Source of the DNA: Candidatus Glassiibacteriota bacterium | Lineage (GTDB): Bacteria > Gemmatimonadota > Glassbacteria > GWA2-58-10 | Direction: 5' to 3' | DNA: 7,184 nt | Assembly: GCA_016934095.1 (NCBI GenBank) | Contig: JAFGTO010000338.1 | Location: 1-7,184 of the forward strand | In this document: positions 1-6,152 of the stretch, piece after piece | Layout of the letters: each line of letters starts with the position of its first letter | Numbering within the stretch: the stretch's first letter is position 1 | The notes under the pieces: model-generated | Databases searched by the model: none | Told to the model about the DNA's origin: nothing | What the model saw: the letters and a program-made list of their open reading frames with translations, nothing else | Made by a program: the position numbers and the translations under genes

Positions 1-1
1 A

Positions 2-1216
2 AACTATATCAGCCGGTCAATTGAGCCGGTGCTGACAAAGGCCGCCGCCGAGTTCCCGGCGGTCGTGCTCACCGGCCCCCGTCAGTCCGGGAAAACCACC
101 ACCCTGCTGCGTATATTCGGTGAGCGCTGCCGGTATGTCTCGCTCGAACCCCCGGATATCAGGGCTGCCGCATCTGCAGACCCGCGCGGTTTTCTTGAAA
201 TGTTTCCGCCTCCGGTGATCTTCGATGAGGTGCAATACGCGCCGGACCTTCTTCCATACATCAAGGAGATGATCGATTCCGACCGGGATTCCACCGGACG
301 TTTCCTCCTGACCGGTTCGCAGAACCTGCTCCTGATGCAGCAGGTGACCGAGTCATTGGCAGGACGGGCGGCGATTCTCCGCCTTCTTCCGCTTTCAAGG
401 CGCGAAGCCGAAAGCAGGCCCCTGGCGCCTATGCCCTGGGAGTCCGATCAGGATTTATCGGCGGTAAACCGAACCTCCCCACTTCAACTCTGGAAAAGTT
501 TCCTGCGGGGTGGCTACCCCGAACTGTCAACTCATCCCCGGCGAGATATCAGCCTCTGGCATGCCTCATATGTTCAGACTTACCTGGAGCGGGACGTCCG
601 CTCCCTTCGCCAGGTGGGTGACCTTTCACAATTCCAGTATTTCCTCAGGGCATTGGCGGCCCGGAATGCCCAGCTTCTCAGCCTAAGCGAGCTGGCGCGT
701 GATCTCGGCCTTTCGGTCAACACGGTCAAGGCCTGGCTCTCGGTGCTGGAGGCCACTTACCAGATTATTGTTCTTCGGCCTTATTACGCCAATGTCGGTA
801 AAAGGCTGGTAAAAACACCGAAAGTTTATTTCACAGACCTGGGCACACTCTGCTATCTCTGCGGGCTGAAAGACCCGGCACATGCCGCTTCCGGGCCAAT
901 GGGCGGATCGATCATGGAAACCGCCGTGCTTCTGGAGGTCTTCAAGGCTCTCATCCATCGAGGTATTGATCCTCAGGTATATTTCTGGAGAACTTCAGCG
1001 GGAACAGAAGTAGACATCATTGCGGAAATCTCAGGCAGGCTTGTGCCTATCGAGATAAAACTCTCCGCCACCCCTCGTCCTGCTATGGCTGCCTCGATCA
1101 GGGCTTTCCAACAGGACCTTGGCGAAAAAGCAGCTCCAGGCTACGTGGTTCACCCCGGTGATATTACTCTCCCGCTTGGTTCCGGTGTCACTGCTCTGCC
1201 GTTTGTCTGCCTGTAA
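2..1216 (+). CDS. DUF4143-type AAA ATPase with C-terminal nuclease-like fold (5' end cut by window edge)
   Basis: This is a P-loop ATPase of the AAA_14/DUF4143 family, cytoplasmic proteins of unsettled role that are very common in environmental bacteria and archaea. Numbering from the GTG at 29, the Walker A motif GPRQSGKT is at residues 16-23, Walker B VIFDEV at 63-68, and a sensor-like LLTGSQN at 93-99. The DUF4143 region (YLERDVRSL onward) covers about 185-280 and includes a winged-helix-like stretch. The C-terminal end has a PD-(D/E)XK-like pattern: E297, D329 in TEVDI, then E342-I-K344. The frame stays open through position 2, and the residues before the GTG (NYISRSIEPV) fit the usual family N-terminus. 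The true start therefore almost certainly lies left of the window, and the GTG at 29 is internal. The stop is TAA. The family assignment is firm. The function is not: proposals such as toxin-antitoxin-like or DNA-related roles are not supported by anything here. Confidence 0.9.
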   Translation, partial: NYISRSIEPVLTKAAAEFPAVVLTGPRQSGKTTTLLRIFGERCRYVSLEPPDIRAAASADPRGFLEMFPPPVIFDEVQYAPDLLPYIKEMIDSDRDSTGRFLLTGSQNLLLMQQVTESLAGRAAILRLLPLSRREAESRPLAPMPWESDQDLSAVNRTSPLQLWKSFLRGGYPELSTHPRRDISLWHASYVQTYLERDVRSLRQVGDLSQFQYFLRALAARNAQLLSLSELARDLGLSVNTVKAWLSVLEATYQIIVLRPYYANVGKRLVKTPKVYFTDLGTLCYLCGLKDPAHAASGPMGGSIMETAVLLEVFKALIHRGIDPQVYFWRTSAGTEVDIIAEISGRLVPIEIKLSATPRPAMAASIRAFQQDLGEKAAPGYVVHPGDITLPLGSGVTALPFVCL

Positions 1217-1228
1217 TCTCTCGAATCC

Positions 1229-1305
1229 AGATATTCTTGGCAAATTTTAATCGAAAAGAATTCCTCGCGGCTTGCCGCGGGGGCAGTCAATTTCCAAGAA
1301 TTTCT
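1229..1305. repeat. Nested palindromic element after the ATPase gene
   Basis: Two arms, 1229-1246 and 1289-1305, are near-perfect inverted copies: AGAtATTCTTGG(c)AAATT against its reverse complement, with one mismatch and one extra base. They enclose a second GC-rich hairpin (1263-1282). The whole folds as one long stem with an inner GC stem, starting 13 bases after the ATPase stop codon. A T-rich stretch (TTTCTTTATT) begins at the right arm, so it could end ATPase transcription. It could equally be a mobile palindromic repeat (REP/MITE type) that landed in the gap. Confidence 0.6.
1260..1291 (+). repeat. Dispersed GC hairpin repeat, copy 1
   Basis: The core ATTCCTCGCGGCTTGCCGCG followed by GGGG forms a tight hairpin (stem 1263-1271 with 1274-1282, one G-T pair). 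The first 24 bases match copy 2 at 3643-3666 at 22 positions, and both end in a CAAT a few bases later. REP-type elements mobilised by IS200-like (RAYT) transposases have this form. No such transposase is in the window, so that link is inference. Confidence 0.6.
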
Positions 1306-1426
1306 TTATTGCAATCGGATTTACGAAAAGATCTTACTTCCAGAACTCCTTTCTGTAGAAATTCTGTTGCTGTGGCTATTATTCCAGAATCTTGCGGTAC
1401 GGGAACCTCTGTTCTGCTTTTCCAAA

Positions 1427-1471
1427 TAAAACGCCGCACCCTCGATTGTTCCTGCGTCAGGGATGCGGCGT
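1427..1471 (-). terminator. Rho-independent terminator of the tRNA-Arg gene
   Basis: Bases 1431-1438 (ACGCCGCA) pair perfectly with 1464-1471. The stem continues as CCCT (1439-1442) with AGGG (1459-1462) past a single bulged A, leaving a 16-base loop. Read on the - strand the hairpin is followed by TTTTATTT, the expected U-rich tail, ten bases after the tRNA 3' end. On the + strand the tail is only TCTCTTAT, so it may also stop ATPase transcripts, but less well. Confidence 0.85.
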
Positions 1472-1480
1472 CTCTTATCA

Positions 1481-1557
1481 TGGTGCCCCTAGGGTGACTC
1501 GAACACCCGGCACGCGGTTTAGGAAACCGCTGCTCTATCCGCCTGAGCTATAGGGGC
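1481..1557 (-). tRNA. tRNA-Arg (anticodon CCU)
   Basis: The reverse strand folds as a complete 77-base tRNA that reads AGG arginine codons. The acceptor stem is GCCCCTA with TAGGGGC. The D stem is GCTC/GAGC. The anticodon stem GCGGT/ACCGC encloses the loop TTCCTAA, giving anticodon CCT in DNA. The variable loop is five bases, and the T arm is GGGTG-TTCGAGT-CACCC. The discriminator is A, and the terminal CCA is encoded in the gene. It is a stand-alone gene with its own promoter 23 bases upstream and a terminator just downstream. Genes for this tRNA are frequent integration sites, but I see no integrase and no second copy of the 3' end in the window. Confidence 0.97.
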
Positions 1558-1579
1558 TGTTTCTCGCTTGGGGATGGTA

Positions 1580-1608
1580 AATATAACTTCTTAATCCGTA
1601 TCAGGCAA
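1580..1608 (-). promoter_or_regulatory. Promoter of the tRNA-Arg gene
   Basis: On the - strand, TTGCCT (1603-1608) is followed after exactly 17 bases by TATATT (1580-1585). That matches the sigma-70 consensus at four of six and five of six positions. The predicted start near 1573 gives a 5' leader of about 16 bases before the mature tRNA. Position, spacing and the short leader all fit a tRNA promoter. Confidence 0.75.
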
Positions 1609-1653
1609 GTCCTTACACTGTTCCGGCACGGCATTCCCCGGCCCCGGGCCGTC

Positions 1654-3432
1654 TCAGTTCCCGGCGGCAGGCGGTTTCGCGGCCTGGATTTTCCTGTCCG
1701 CCCGGACCATCAGCCAGCCCAGGGCCAGCACCACGGCCCCGCCGGCGAGGTTGATCAGCCGGTCTCCCAGCGGCTGGCCGATCAGGGCCATCAGGCAGAT
1801 GACTGTGCCCGTGCCGGCGGCCAGCTTGCCGATGAAGCGCAGCATGGACAACCTGTCGATCCCCGCCTCGCCGAGCTCCCTGTCCGGGTCCACCGGGGTG
1901 TCCAGCAGCTCGAAAAAGCGCCTGATCGATTCGGCCTTGTCCCTGCGGTCCCTGATCAGCCAGGCGCTGGAGATAAAGGTGAGATAGGTCAGGATGAAGC
2001 TCACCAGCATGACCGGCTTGTACTCGAGCTGCAGGAAAATCACCCCGGTAACATTCCAGGAAAGCCCGGCAAAAAAAGTGATTATCGCGGCCATGCTGCC
2101 GCAGCGGGGGAACAGCAGGCCCAGCACCAGCGGCACCACGATGGGAGTGGTGGCGATCTCATCGAAGCGGATCATCCAGGAGAAAGCCCCTCCGTGGCCG
2201 CTCATCACCAGGCTCAGGCCCATGGCGGTCAGGCCGATCACCAGGGTGGAGAGCCTGCCCACTCTCAGCAGATGCCGCTCATCGGCATCCTTCCTGATCA
2301 CCTTGCGATAGATGTCGTTGGTGAAAATACCCGAGATGAAATTCAGGGTGGAGTCGATCGAGCTCATGCTGGCCGCGAAGATGGCGGCGAACATCACCCC
2401 GATCATCCCGTGGGGCAGCACCGCCAGGCAGGCGCTGACATAGGCCCCCTCGGCCGGGGCTTTGAGAGAGCCGTACAGCGAGGTCAGGTCCGGGAACAGG
2501 TGGCGCACGGCCAGGGGAGGGACCGACCAGACCAGCACCCCGAAGATGAACAGCCACATGCAGAGCAGGGCCACCTTGCGGGCCTGGGTTTCATCGCGCA
2601 CGCTCCAGTAGCGTTGCACGATCGGGTTGGTGGTGTAGCTGTGGATGCCGCTGGTGAGCCAGATCAGCACGAAGAAAAAAGTGATCGGCTCGCCGAAAAT
2701 GCTCTGCTCTGCAGGCACCTGGAAACCGGCGGGAGTGGTGAAAAGCTTTCCCACCGACCCGAGCTTGACAACCATCAGCGGCACGATCAGCACGGCAATC
2801 GGGACAATCACCAGGAAAGACAGCACGTCGCAGCTGGTCACCGCCAGCAGCCCGCCGAAATAGCAGTAGGCCAGGATTATCGCCCCGGCCACCAGGATGG
2901 TCGCCTGCACCCCGGTGAGGGTGAAATCGAGCGGCAGGCCCAGGGCCCGGGTGCTGATATCGCCTATCCCCAGCGCGGCAGTCACGAAGATGCTCAGCGA
3001 AAGCAGGACCGCGCTGCAGTAGAACAGGTTTATCGGCAGGTAGGCCCACGAGAGCACCTGCTGGGTGGGCAGGTTGAAGCGGGCGCTGACGAACTCGAAC
3101 ATGGTGGTGACCCGGGTACGGCGCCACCTCTTGGCAAAAAACAGCCAGGCGATGAAGGTAGCCAGGATCCCGGTGCAGAGGAAAAGGGTCCCGAGCAGGC
3201 CGTTCTCGTAGACCACGCCGGCGCCGCCGGTGAAAATCCAGGCGCTGAACCCGGCCATGAAAGCGCTGATCCCCCCGACCCACCAGGGAAGCTTGCCGCC
3301 CCCCTTGAAAAAATCCTGGATGTTCCGGTTGTACCCGGAAAAATACTTCCCGATCCAGACCAGGGTCGCCAGGTAGGCGGCGATCACCAGGTAGTCCGGG
3401 GCGGAGACTGTTTTCAGCACAGGGTAATCCAT
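1654..3432 (-). CDS. Sodium/solute symporter, SSS (SLC5) family
   Basis: This 592-residue inner-membrane protein should import a small solute with Na+. Family signs are PDYLVIAAYLATLVWIG as the first membrane helix (12-28), then DFFKGGGKLPWWVGGISAFMAG (40-61) in pieces typical of the family, GGLLAVTSCDV (193-203), and NPIVQRYWSVRDETQA (269-284). The sodium-site helix is A354-x-x-S357-S358-I-D360, the same A..SS pattern that binds Na+ in vSGLT. About 13-14 hydrophobic segments can be seen, the last at 558-577 after a polar loop near 493-530. The ATG start is preceded by GAGG nine bases upstream. The gene stands alone, divergent from pabBC and pointing toward the tRNA gene. Nearby genes do not reveal the substrate. 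Sugars, amino acids, nucleosides and organic acids are all known in this family. Confidence 0.93.
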   Translation of the reverse strand: MDYPVLKTVSAPDYLVIAAYLATLVWIGKYFSGYNRNIQDFFKGGGKLPWWVGGISAFMAGFSAWIFTGGAGVVYENGLLGTLFLCTGILATFIAWLFFAKRWRRTRVTTMFEFVSARFNLPTQQVLSWAYLPINLFYCSAVLLSLSIFVTAALGIGDISTRALGLPLDFTLTGVQATILVAGAIILAYCYFGGLLAVTSCDVLSFLVIVPIAVLIVPLMVVKLGSVGKLFTTPAGFQVPAEQSIFGEPITFFFVLIWLTSGIHSYTTNPIVQRYWSVRDETQARKVALLCMWLFIFGVLVWSVPPLAVRHLFPDLTSLYGSLKAPAEGAYVSACLAVLPHGMIGVMFAAIFAASMSSIDSTLNFISGIFTNDIYRKVIRKDADERHLLRVGRLSTLVIGLTAMGLSLVMSGHGGAFSWMIRFDEIATTPIVVPLVLGLLFPRCGSMAAIITFFAGLSWNVTGVIFLQLEYKPVMLVSFILTYLTFISSAWLIRDRRDKAESIRRFFELLDTPVDPDRELGEAGIDRLSMLRFIGKLAAGTGTVICLMALIGQPLGDRLINLAGGAVVLALGWLMVRADRKIQAAKPPAAGN

Positions 3433-3502
3433 ATCTTGCGGCCTCGCTTGACCAGGTCTCTCGTGCGGTCCAGGGGAGGAACGAGCCGGGGGAAAGAAAC
3501 AA

Positions 3503-3508
3503 AATATA
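3503..3508 (-). promoter_or_regulatory. Possible -10 element for the symporter gene
   Basis: TATATT on the - strand lies 71 bases before the symporter start. I find no acceptable -35 hexamer at 16-18 bases. The surrounding bases (3502-3519) nevertheless closely copy the -10 region of the tRNA-Arg promoter, which is the main reason to list it. Confidence 0.35.
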
Positions 3509-3581
3509 ACCTTACTCCGGATTTGGGAAGCCTATGTCCCGGGTTTGACTGCACCAGGGAGAGCGGCCGGTCAGATGGGCC

Positions 3582-3609
3582 TTGAATCAGGACGGTTTTA
3601 TGGTATCTT
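3582..3609 (+). promoter_or_regulatory. Putative pabBC promoter
   Basis: TTGAAT (3582-3587), a 16-base spacer and TATCTT (3604-3609) match the sigma-70 hexamers at four of six positions each. A start near 3616 would give a leader of about 60 bases that contains the GC hairpin at 3646-3665. It is the best + strand candidate in the divergent gap, but it is judged by eye only. Confidence 0.45.
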
Positions 3610-3642
3610 AGCAGCTCCGGGAGCGATTGACCGCCCGGGCGC

Positions 3643-3676
3643 ATTCCCCGCTGCTTGCCGCGGGGGAGTATTCAAT
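3643..3676 (+). repeat. Dispersed GC hairpin repeat, copy 2, in the pabBC leader
   Basis: ATTCCCCGCTGCTTGCCGCG followed by GGGG differs from copy 1 at two of 24 positions. The stem CCCCGC (3646-3651) pairs with GCGGGG (3660-3665) and extends by one inner G-C pair past a mismatch. The right arm runs straight into the Shine-Dalgarno GGAG (3665-3668). The outer bases GCATT (3641-3645) can also pair with AATGC (3674-3678), which covers the ATG at 3675. Confidence 0.6.
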
Positions 3677-5588
3677 GCATAACTTCAGCCTAACGACTGT
3701 CCGGGAGAAGAGCAGGATGTATCATCAGCTACCCATCGCAGAGCTCGAGCCCCTGCTGGCTGCGGAAGAGACTTATGTCCTGCTCGACACCTCCCGCCCG
3801 GATGGGGACAACACACGGAGCAGCCTTTTCCTGCGGCCTGCCAGGGTGATCCGGGCGGATGGGTGCAGCGAGGTGCCGGCTGCACTTGAACAGGCGCAGC
3901 TCGAGGCCCGGCGGGGGCACTGGGTTGCAGGGACGCTCTCCTACGAGATGGGTTACGCCCTGGAGGAGCGGCTTTCGTCCTGCGCCCCGGCCGGGGCGGA
4001 CAGGCTCCTCTGGCTCGGGGTCTTTGACCGGCCGTACGTATTCGACCACCGTACCGGGTGCTGGGATTCCAGGCTGCCGGAGGTTACGGGCCGTGCGGGC
4101 GGCTGGGAGGTGAGAGGGGTGAGGATGGAGACCGGCAGGTGCGATTTTCTACGCAATGTACAGAGGGCGAAAGAGTATATCAGGCTGGGTGAGACCTACC
4201 AGCTCAACTACACCACGCGCTACCGGTTCGACTTCCACGGGTGCCCGGTGGCTTTCTACCGGTCCCTGCGCGAGTCTCAGGGAGTGCCCTACTCGGGGCT
4301 GCTGCGGGAGGGCGGCCGCTGGGTACTCTGCCTGTCGCCCGAGCTTTTTTTCCGCCTTGACCCGCAGAGAAACCTGATCACCCGGCCGATGAAAGGCACC
4401 GCCGCCCGCGGGCTGACCCCGGGACAGGATTCCCGGAATGCCCGGGCCCTGCGCACGGATGCCAAGAACCGGGCCGAGAACCTGATGATAGTCGACCTGC
4501 TGCGCAACGACCTGGGCCAGGTGTGCCGCACCGGCTCGGTGGCCGTGCCGGCGATGTTCGAGGTCGAGCGTTACGACACCCTGCTGCAGATGACCTCTAC
4601 TGTGGCCGGCAGGCTGAAACAGGGCGTGGGTTTCGCTGCCCTGATCAAGGCCGCCTTCCCCAGCGGCTCGGTGACCGGCGCCCCCAAGCTGCGCACCATG
4701 GAGATCTTGTCCGGGCTGGAGGCCGGCCCCCGGGGTATTTACACCGGGTCGCTGGGTTGCCTGGCCCCGGATGGCTCGGCCTGTTTCAACGTAGCGATCC
4801 GCACGGTGGAGCTGGAGGGCGGCCGGGGAGTGCTGGGCGTAGGGGGAGCGGTGGTGGCGGACAGCAGCCCGGCCGGGGAGTACGATGAGTGCGGGCTCAA
4901 AGCCTCTTTCCTGACCGGGCTGAAAAAGAGGGGGCGCGGGCCGGAGTTCGACTTGTTCGAGACCATGCTTTTTGACGGCAGTGGGATACCCCTGCTGGAA
5001 TTGCACCTCGACCGCCTGCGGGATTCGGCCAGGTATTTCAGCAGGCCTTTCAGCCGCCGGGCGGCCAGGCGGCTGCTGGAGGCTGAGCTCGACAGCCTCG
5101 GGGGCAAAGGAGACTGCCGGCTGTACCGCGTGCGCCTGAGGCTGGACCGCCGGGGAGAGCTGCAGGTGAGCTGGTCCCCCGTATCCGTGCTGAAAGGGGT
5201 GCAGAGAGTCGCAATTTACGGCAGCAGCACGGACCCCGGCGACCGCTTCCTGTATCATAAGACCACCAATCGCCGTCTCTATGACAAGGCCCTCGAGCAG
5301 GCACGCAGCCGCGGCCTGTTCGACTACATTTTTACCAACCTTCGGGGTCAGGTTACCGAGGGAAGCATCACCAACATCTATGCCGAGTCCGGGGGGGTGC
5401 TTTACACTCCGCCTGTCAGGGCCGGGCTGCTGCCCGGGGTGTACCGCAGATGGCTCAGACGCAGCGGGCAATGGCGCGTGCGTGAGCGCATCCTCTATCC
5501 CGAAGACCTGCACGATGCCGAGCGGCTCTGGGCGAGCAATGCGCTCCACGGGCTGCTGGAAGTAAGACTGGTGCCCTTGGACAAATAG
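3675..5588 (+). CDS. pabBC: Fused aminodeoxychorismate synthase component I / aminodeoxychorismate lyase (PabB-PabC)
   Basis: This cytoplasmic enzyme makes 4-aminobenzoate for folate. The N-terminal half aminates chorismate to 4-amino-4-deoxychorismate, and the C-terminal half removes pyruvate. From this ATG (637 residues) the chorismate-binding domain covers about 155-415. It has RPMKGTAARG with Lys240, the lysine that marks ADC synthase (anthranilate synthase has PIAGT). It also has MIVDLLRNDLG (271-281), PSGSVTGAPKLRTMEI (329-344) and GGAVVADSSPAGEYDE (390-405). The class IV aminotransferase-fold domain starts near 425 (FDLFETMLFDG). It has the PLP lysine in HKTTNR (Lys529) and VTEGSITNIY (560-569). 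I chose ATG 3675 for GGAG six bases upstream. ATG 3717 (623 residues, GGGAG nine bases upstream) is nearly as good, because family similarity begins around MYHQLP. The TTG at 3627 is unlikely, since it would translate the repeat hairpin. No PabA glutaminase gene is in view, so ammonia supply must come from elsewhere. Confidence 0.94.
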   Translation: MHNFSLTTVREKSRMYHQLPIAELEPLLAAEETYVLLDTSRPDGDNTRSSLFLRPARVIRADGCSEVPAALEQAQLEARRGHWVAGTLSYEMGYALEERLSSCAPAGADRLLWLGVFDRPYVFDHRTGCWDSRLPEVTGRAGGWEVRGVRMETGRCDFLRNVQRAKEYIRLGETYQLNYTTRYRFDFHGCPVAFYRSLRESQGVPYSGLLREGGRWVLCLSPELFFRLDPQRNLITRPMKGTAARGLTPGQDSRNARALRTDAKNRAENLMIVDLLRNDLGQVCRTGSVAVPAMFEVERYDTLLQMTSTVAGRLKQGVGFAALIKAAFPSGSVTGAPKLRTMEILSGLEAGPRGIYTGSLGCLAPDGSACFNVAIRTVELEGGRGVLGVGGAVVADSSPAGEYDECGLKASFLTGLKKRGRGPEFDLFETMLFDGSGIPLLELHLDRLRDSARYFSRPFSRRAARRLLEAELDSLGGKGDCRLYRVRLRLDRRGELQVSWSPVSVLKGVQRVAIYGSSTDPGDRFLYHKTTNRRLYDKALEQARSRGLFDYIFTNLRGQVTEGSITNIYAESGGVLYTPPVRAGLLPGVYRRWLRRSGQWRVRERILYPEDLHDAERLWASNALHGLLEVRLVPLDK

Positions 5589-5629
5589 ACCGTGCCCCTT
5601 CAACCTCATGCCGAAAGGAGAACAGTCCT

Positions 5630-5832
5630 ATGGACAAAGCTTCCTGAGAGCCGCGGTATTGGTTCTCTGCGCGGCGGCGGCGACCAGGTCCGCGGCCTGG
5701 AACGAGAACTGCGCAGAGCTGCAGGCCTAACTCGAGCGGATAACCAGTGAGCCGCAGATGACGCAGCCGATCGGGCAAAGCTGGCGAGCCGGAGGTAAAA
5801 ATATCGCCTTGCAGTGTAACTCGAGCCAATGA
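5630..5832 (+). pseudogene. Remnant of a small secreted-protein gene (frameshift plus stop)
   Basis: ATG 5630 has a clear Shine-Dalgarno (AAAGGAG, nine bases upstream) but reads only MDKAS before a stop. One base of frame away, the sequence from 5641 continues as FLRAAVLVLCAAAA, a textbook signal-peptide core. A likely cleavage site RSAA/W follows, then WNENCAELQA and a TAA at 5728. Past that stop the same frame stays open as LERITSEPQ and onward to TGA at 5830-5832. Loss of one base around the AAA at 5636-5638, plus a CAA-to-TAA change at 5728, would explain it. The ancestor would be a protein of about 67 residues exported through Sec. I do not recognise the mature part. It begins 41 bases after pabBC with no terminator between, so it may have been co-transcribed. 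Alternatively, ATG 5608 opens an unbroken 40-residue ORF in the signal-peptide frame, but it lacks a ribosome binding site. Confidence 0.5.
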
Positions 5833-5915
5833 GAGGAAATACATTTCCCGGGGATATGATGTACTTTTAAACCTGTTCCGGTGCTTGAAGTTATAAAATC
5901 GAGGCGATATTTTTA
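5796..5915. repeat. MITE-like element with 14-base terminal inverted repeats
   Basis: Bases 5796-5809 (TAAAAATATCGCCT) are the exact reverse complement of 5902-5915, with 92 bases between. Each end carries a TA, which suits an IS630/mariner-type insertion duplicating TA, although a palindrome with T/A ends gives this automatically. There is no coding sequence inside. The left end falls within the secreted-protein remnant, whose last codons would then come from the element. A plain transcript stem is the alternative reading. Confidence 0.45.
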
Positions 5916-5964
5916 TGAATAATTCGGGTGAAAAGCCTGTCAACTAATATTTCGCCGCCTGAAG

Positions 5965-5990
5965 AAAAAACCCGGATTGCAGCAGTCCGG
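5965..5990 (-). terminator. Orphan terminator on the - strand
   Basis: On the - strand, CCGGA (5986-5990) pairs with TCCGG (5972-5976). An inner TG/CA pairing and a three-base loop complete the hairpin. After one G come six T's (5965-5970). This is a standard rho-independent form, yet no - strand gene is found to its right. It could end a small RNA or only cap read-through. Confidence 0.6.
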
Positions 5991-6123
5991 AGATACCTGC
6001 CTGTCATGCCGCCTGGATGTAAGCCGGCCATCCGTTATCGTTATATGCTCCTGCCTTGACATCACATTAAGAATAAAAAAATATACAATCTCGAAAGAAA
6101 AAATGATTTATTACAAAAATATC

Positions 6124-6152
6124 TTGATTATTACCAAAAAACATGATAGATT
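6124..6152 (+). promoter_or_regulatory. Putative promoter of the response regulator
   Basis: TTGATT (6124-6129), a 17-base spacer and TAGATT (6147-6152) match the sigma-70 hexamers at four of six positions each, within a strongly AT-rich block. A start near 6160 would leave a leader of about 170 bases. AT-rich DNA produces such matches by chance, so this is tentative. A perfect TTGACA at 6056-6061 has no -10 at a usable distance. Confidence 0.35.

Noticed and set aside
1237..1497. 86-codon open frame on the + strand after the ATPase gene
   Set aside because: It runs through the palindromic element, the terminator and into the tRNA gene, and has no ribosome binding site or recognisable content.
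1481..1557. tRNA-Arg as the attachment site of an integrated element
   Set aside because: No integrase and no second copy of the tRNA 3' end is visible in the window.
1621..1653. Terminator directly after the symporter gene
   Set aside because: ACGGC (1628-1632) pairs with GCCGT (1648-1652), but there is no U-tract on the - strand, so I did not call it.
2194..3585. 463-codon open frame on the + strand opposite the symporter gene
   Set aside because: It is rich in His, Gln, Gly and Pro with no recognisable domain, which is the typical antisense shadow of a GC-rich gene. The - strand frame has clear SSS-family motifs.
3627..3674. Upstream TTG start for pabBC
   Set aside because: It would translate the repeat hairpin, and its possible ribosome site is only three bases away. 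ATG 3675 and ATG 3717 are both better placed.
4149..5609. 486-codon open frame on the - strand opposite pabBC
   Set aside because: It has low-complexity Gln/Ala/Gly/Pro content and no domain, while the + strand has every PabB and PabC motif.
6056..6089. Promoter using the perfect TTGACA at 6056
   Set aside because: TATACA and TACAAT downstream are 20 and 22 bases away, outside the usual spacing.
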